A stretch of 7,774 bases of DNA from Erysipelotrichaceae bacterium UBA4808 (GTDB lineage: Bacteria > Bacillota_I > Bacilli_A > Erysipelotrichales > Erysipelotrichaceae), in assembly GCA_002402585.1 (NCBI GenBank), contig DHGC01000103.1, positions 1-7,774 on the forward strand, written 5' to 3'. A program made the translations under genes and the position numbers. Below are positions 6,268-7,774 of this stretch, piece by piece. The stretch's first letter is position 1. Each line of letters opens with the position of its first letter. Below the pieces are notes generated by a model. That model ran no database searches. It was not told the origin of the DNA and saw nothing but the letters and a program-made list of their open reading frames with translations.

Positions 6268-6296
6268 ATTATACATAATGAGCTTGAACTTGTCAC
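6268..6296 (-). promoter_or_regulatory. Promoter of tRNA-Ser
   Basis: On the minus strand, GTGACA (6291-6296, five of six -35 bases) and a perfect TATAAT (6268-6273) are 17 bp apart. Transcription should start near 6261, about six bases before the mature tRNA. The -10 sits inside a 7-bp inverted repeat, GCTCATT/AATGAGC (6260-6266 and 6277-6283). Confidence 0.8.
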
Positions 6297-6383
6297 TCAT
6301 TTTTTACATTTTTGAGCTTGAAACCTAAATGATAAGTTCAAAAATAAAGTTCAACGATATCGAAGTAAAGTGCTTATTTTCTG

Positions 6384-6412
6384 TTGATTTTTGTTTATGT
6401 TTACGTTATTAT
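6384..6412 (+). promoter_or_regulatory. Promoter of tRNA-Leu
   Basis: TTGATT (6384-6389) and TATTAT (6407-6412) have a 17-bp spacer and would start the transcript near 6419, about five bases before the mature tRNA. It is divergent from the tRNA-Ser promoter. Confidence 0.6.
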
Positions 6413-6423
6413 ATTAAAGCAAT

Positions 6424-6508
6424 GCCCTGGTGGTGAAATTGGTAGACGCAATGGACTCAAAATCCATCGACGAAAGTCGTGTCGGTTCGACTCCGACCCG
6501 GGGCACCA
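6424..6508 (+). tRNA. tRNA-Leu (anticodon CAA)
   Basis: This is an 85-nt class II tRNA with encoded CCA. The acceptor stem GCCCTGG pairs with CCGGGGC (one G-T pair), the discriminator is A and CCA is at 6506-6508. The anticodon stem ATGGA/TCCAT encloses the loop CTCAAAA with CAA at 6458-6460, reading the UUG leucine codon. The variable arm contains a CGAC-GAAA-GTCG hairpin and the T-loop is TTCGACT. Confidence 0.95.
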
Positions 6509-6518
6509 TTAAGTAAAC

Positions 6519-6543
6519 AAACTCTTGAAAAAGGAGTTTTTTT
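6519..6543 (+). terminator. Rho-independent terminator of tRNA-Leu
   Basis: AAACTCTT and AGGAGTTT form an 8-bp stem (one G-T pair) around the loop GAAAA and are followed by TTTT. It starts 10 bases after the tRNA-Leu CCA. Confidence 0.75.
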
Positions 6544-6588
6544 ATGTCCGAAAAGGTGTATGATAGTTGACGTTTAGAGGGAAGTATC

Positions 6589-7245
6589 ATGCACTATCAA
6601 AACCGTAAAGTATTCACAACTACATGGATATCCATTCAAACCTTTCTTGCAGGGGCAATTAACGTTTATGCGATTTTTATGTTGGAAAAAACCATATCGC
6701 ATCATACCGGTTCCATATCCAAAGCAGCGATCGCTTTGGCCAATGGGAACTGGCTGTTGGCGTTTCATTTAGCATCGTATTTAATGTTGTTTTTTGTCGG
6801 TGCGTTTTTCTCAGGGCTCACAACGTACAAACGAAATCGTGGTGTGCGTTTATTGCACAGTGTCTATCCGATTCTGTTTGGTTTGTTAATCATTGTCGGT
6901 GCTTTAATGAAGTTTCAACTGGAAGACCTACTAAGAATCATGGCCTTTGGGATGGGGTTACAAAATGGTACTTACATTCGATTTAACAACATGCAGATCC
7001 GCACCACTCACATGACCGGTTATCTGACCGATGCGACGGTGAGTTATGGCAAAGCGCTTAGAGGTTATGTTGAAGAGCGCAAGAAAGCAATCTTCATCAC
7101 GTATTCCATTTCAATGTTCTTTGTGGGAGGCCTCTTTGGGGCATGGATACAATTGAGTCATCAAAGTTGGGCTTTATATATCATTGGGTCACTTTACATC
7201 TTGGTTGGCTTATTGGTCTTCCTGTTCCATCCAAAATCGATTTAA
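6589..7245 (+). CDS. YoaK/DUF1275 family membrane protein
   Basis: The product has 218 residues, the usual length for this family, and about six membrane segments (roughly 10-32, 55-78, 88-107, 113-128, 167-189 and 194-213). Family motifs are visible in both halves: GAINVYAI at 22-29 with SHHTGS at 37-42, and GLQNG at 123-127 with RTTHMTGYLTD at 138-148. These paired N...TG motifs suggest an internal repeat. The function of DUF1275 proteins is not established; transport has been suggested but nothing here proves it. The ATG at 6589 has a clear ribosome binding site, AGAGGG at 6576-6581. A TATGAT at 6559-6564 could be a -10 element, but no good -35 is seen. It converges with the amidase gene on a shared terminator. 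Confidence 0.85.
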   Translation: MHYQNRKVFTTTWISIQTFLAGAINVYAIFMLEKTISHHTGSISKAAIALANGNWLLAFHLASYLMLFFVGAFFSGLTTYKRNRGVRLLHSVYPILFGLLIIVGALMKFQLEDLLRIMAFGMGLQNGTYIRFNNMQIRTTHMTGYLTDATVSYGKALRGYVEERKKAIFITYSISMFFVGGLFGAWIQLSHQSWALYIIGSLYILVGLLVFLFHPKSI

Positions 7246-7255
7246 AACGAATATC

Positions 7256-7305
7256 ATACAAAAGACGTAATCTTTACTCTAAGGTATGGATTACGTCTTT
7301 TGTAT
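7256..7305. terminator. Bidirectional terminator between YoaK-like gene and amidase
   Basis: A perfect 17-bp inverted repeat, ATACAAAAGACGTAATC (7256-7272) and GATTACGTCTTTTGTAT (7289-7305), surrounds a 16-base loop. Each strand has CTTTT near the stem end, so it can act for both convergent genes. The right arm (7289-7305) lies within the last codons of the amidase gene, whose stop codon (7274-7276) is in the loop. Confidence 0.75.
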
Positions 7306-7774
7306 CAAAACATTTTACGATGCCTTTATACAAAGCTTGTGCTAGCTTAGTTTGATAATCACTGGATGATAGTAAACGATCCTCATCAGGGTTGGAAAGA
7401 AAACCCAACTCAACCGTCATAATGGGTACCTTTGACCAATTGAAACCCGTTTGATCCGTTCGTGTGATCACACCACGGTTTTTCATTCCAACCTCATCGG
7501 TCAATGTATTCAAAATGATTTCTCCGTAGATCCGACTGATATCAACGACTTCAACGGCATAACCAACTTTGCCTGGAACCAACATCGAGGCACCATGAAC
7601 TTTGGAATCTTTAAAGGAATCCGAATGAATCCTAAGCATAAGATCTGCATTGTTATCATTCCCTAGATTGGCACGATCGATGTTGCTGGATATCGTCTCA
7701 TGATCAGTACGTGTCATGATGACGGTATAACCATCTTCCTCAAGCAAATCGCGCACCATCAAGGACACATTGAG
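7274..7774 (-). CDS. N-acetylmuramoyl-L-alanine amidase (Amidase_3), C-terminal part; 5' end outside window
   Basis: The frame is open from the window edge to TAA at 7274-7276, giving 166 residues, so the true start lies to the right and the in-frame GTG at 7768 is probably internal. Amidase_3 features appear in order: LLEEDGYTVIMTRTDHE (the 'L..G..V..TR..D' strand), DRANLGNDNNADLMLRIHSDS with a zinc-binding histidine, and VPIMTVELGFLSNPDEDRLL with the catalytic glutamate in VELGFLSN. The first zinc ligands (DxGHGG and E) would be in the missing part. These enzymes cut the amide between muramic acid and the stem peptide of peptidoglycan, outside the membrane, in cell separation, turnover or spore processes. 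Any signal peptide or wall-binding domain is not visible. The last codons form part of the shared terminator. Confidence 0.9.
   Translation of the reverse strand, partial: LNVSLMVRDLLEEDGYTVIMTRTDHETISSNIDRANLGNDNNADLMLRIHSDSFKDSKVHGASMLVPGKVGYAVEVVDISRIYGEIILNTLTDEVGMKNRGVITRTDQTGFNWSKVPIMTVELGFLSNPDEDRLLSSSDYQTKLAQALYKGIVKCFDTKDVIHTLE

Noticed and set aside
6168..6508. tRNA pair as an integration site of a mobile element
   Set aside because: Both tRNAs are intact, no duplicated 3' tRNA end is seen in the window, and no integrase gene is present.
6544..6570. Eight-codon frame (MSEKVYDS) just before the YoaK-like gene, considered as a leader peptide
   Set aside because: It has no ribosome binding site and overlaps the tail of the tRNA-Leu terminator; no alternative attenuator hairpins are seen.

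Overview
The window looks like a chromosomal segment from a low-to-moderate GC Gram-positive bacterium (Firmicutes, possibly an Erysipelotrichia-like or related lineage). This rests on the PadR/HAAS regulator pair, a YoaK-type DUF1275 membrane protein, a short 'ric' iron-sulfur repair protein, an Amidase_3 cell-wall hydrolase (so a peptidoglycan wall is present), purine-rich ribosome binding sites, and TGA used as a stop. The exact genus cannot be read from the sequence alone.

Left part (1-1652): the tail of a PadR-family repressor overlaps a HAAS-domain membrane protein on the + strand. That gene converges on, and overlaps by 38 bp, a CPBP/CAAX-type intramembrane protease on the - strand.

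Middle (1653-5090, - strand): a tightly packed gene set reads right to left: FAD-dependent oxidoreductase (phytoene desaturase/RetSat-like), NTF2/SnoaL-like protein, short-chain dehydrogenase, a broken tocopherol-cyclase-like gene, then the CPBP protease. The first two junctions are 11-bp and roughly 1-bp (or 8-bp overlapping) couplings and the other gaps are about 20 bp, so this is probably one operon. The combination suggests redox chemistry on a hydrophobic (lipid or isoprenoid) substrate, but the substrate is unknown. The cyclase-like gene lacks its N-terminal part and carries an in-frame TAA, after which homologous sequence continues for 54 codons in the same frame.

Divergent control region (5091-5312): two short palindromes lie between the oxidoreductase operon and a + strand ric-like gene. 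One is a perfect TTGACCTAGGTCAA, which looks like a CRP/FNR-family operator.

Right part (5625-7774): a strong hairpin follows ric, then about 430 bp of AT-rich sequence with no convincing gene. Next come a divergent pair of class II tRNA genes, Ser(GGA) on - and Leu(CAA) on +, each with a readable promoter and terminator. A YoaK/DUF1275 membrane protein follows, and then the 3' part of an N-acetylmuramoyl-L-alanine amidase on -. The last two converge on a shared 17-bp inverted-repeat terminator, one arm of which lies inside the amidase coding sequence.
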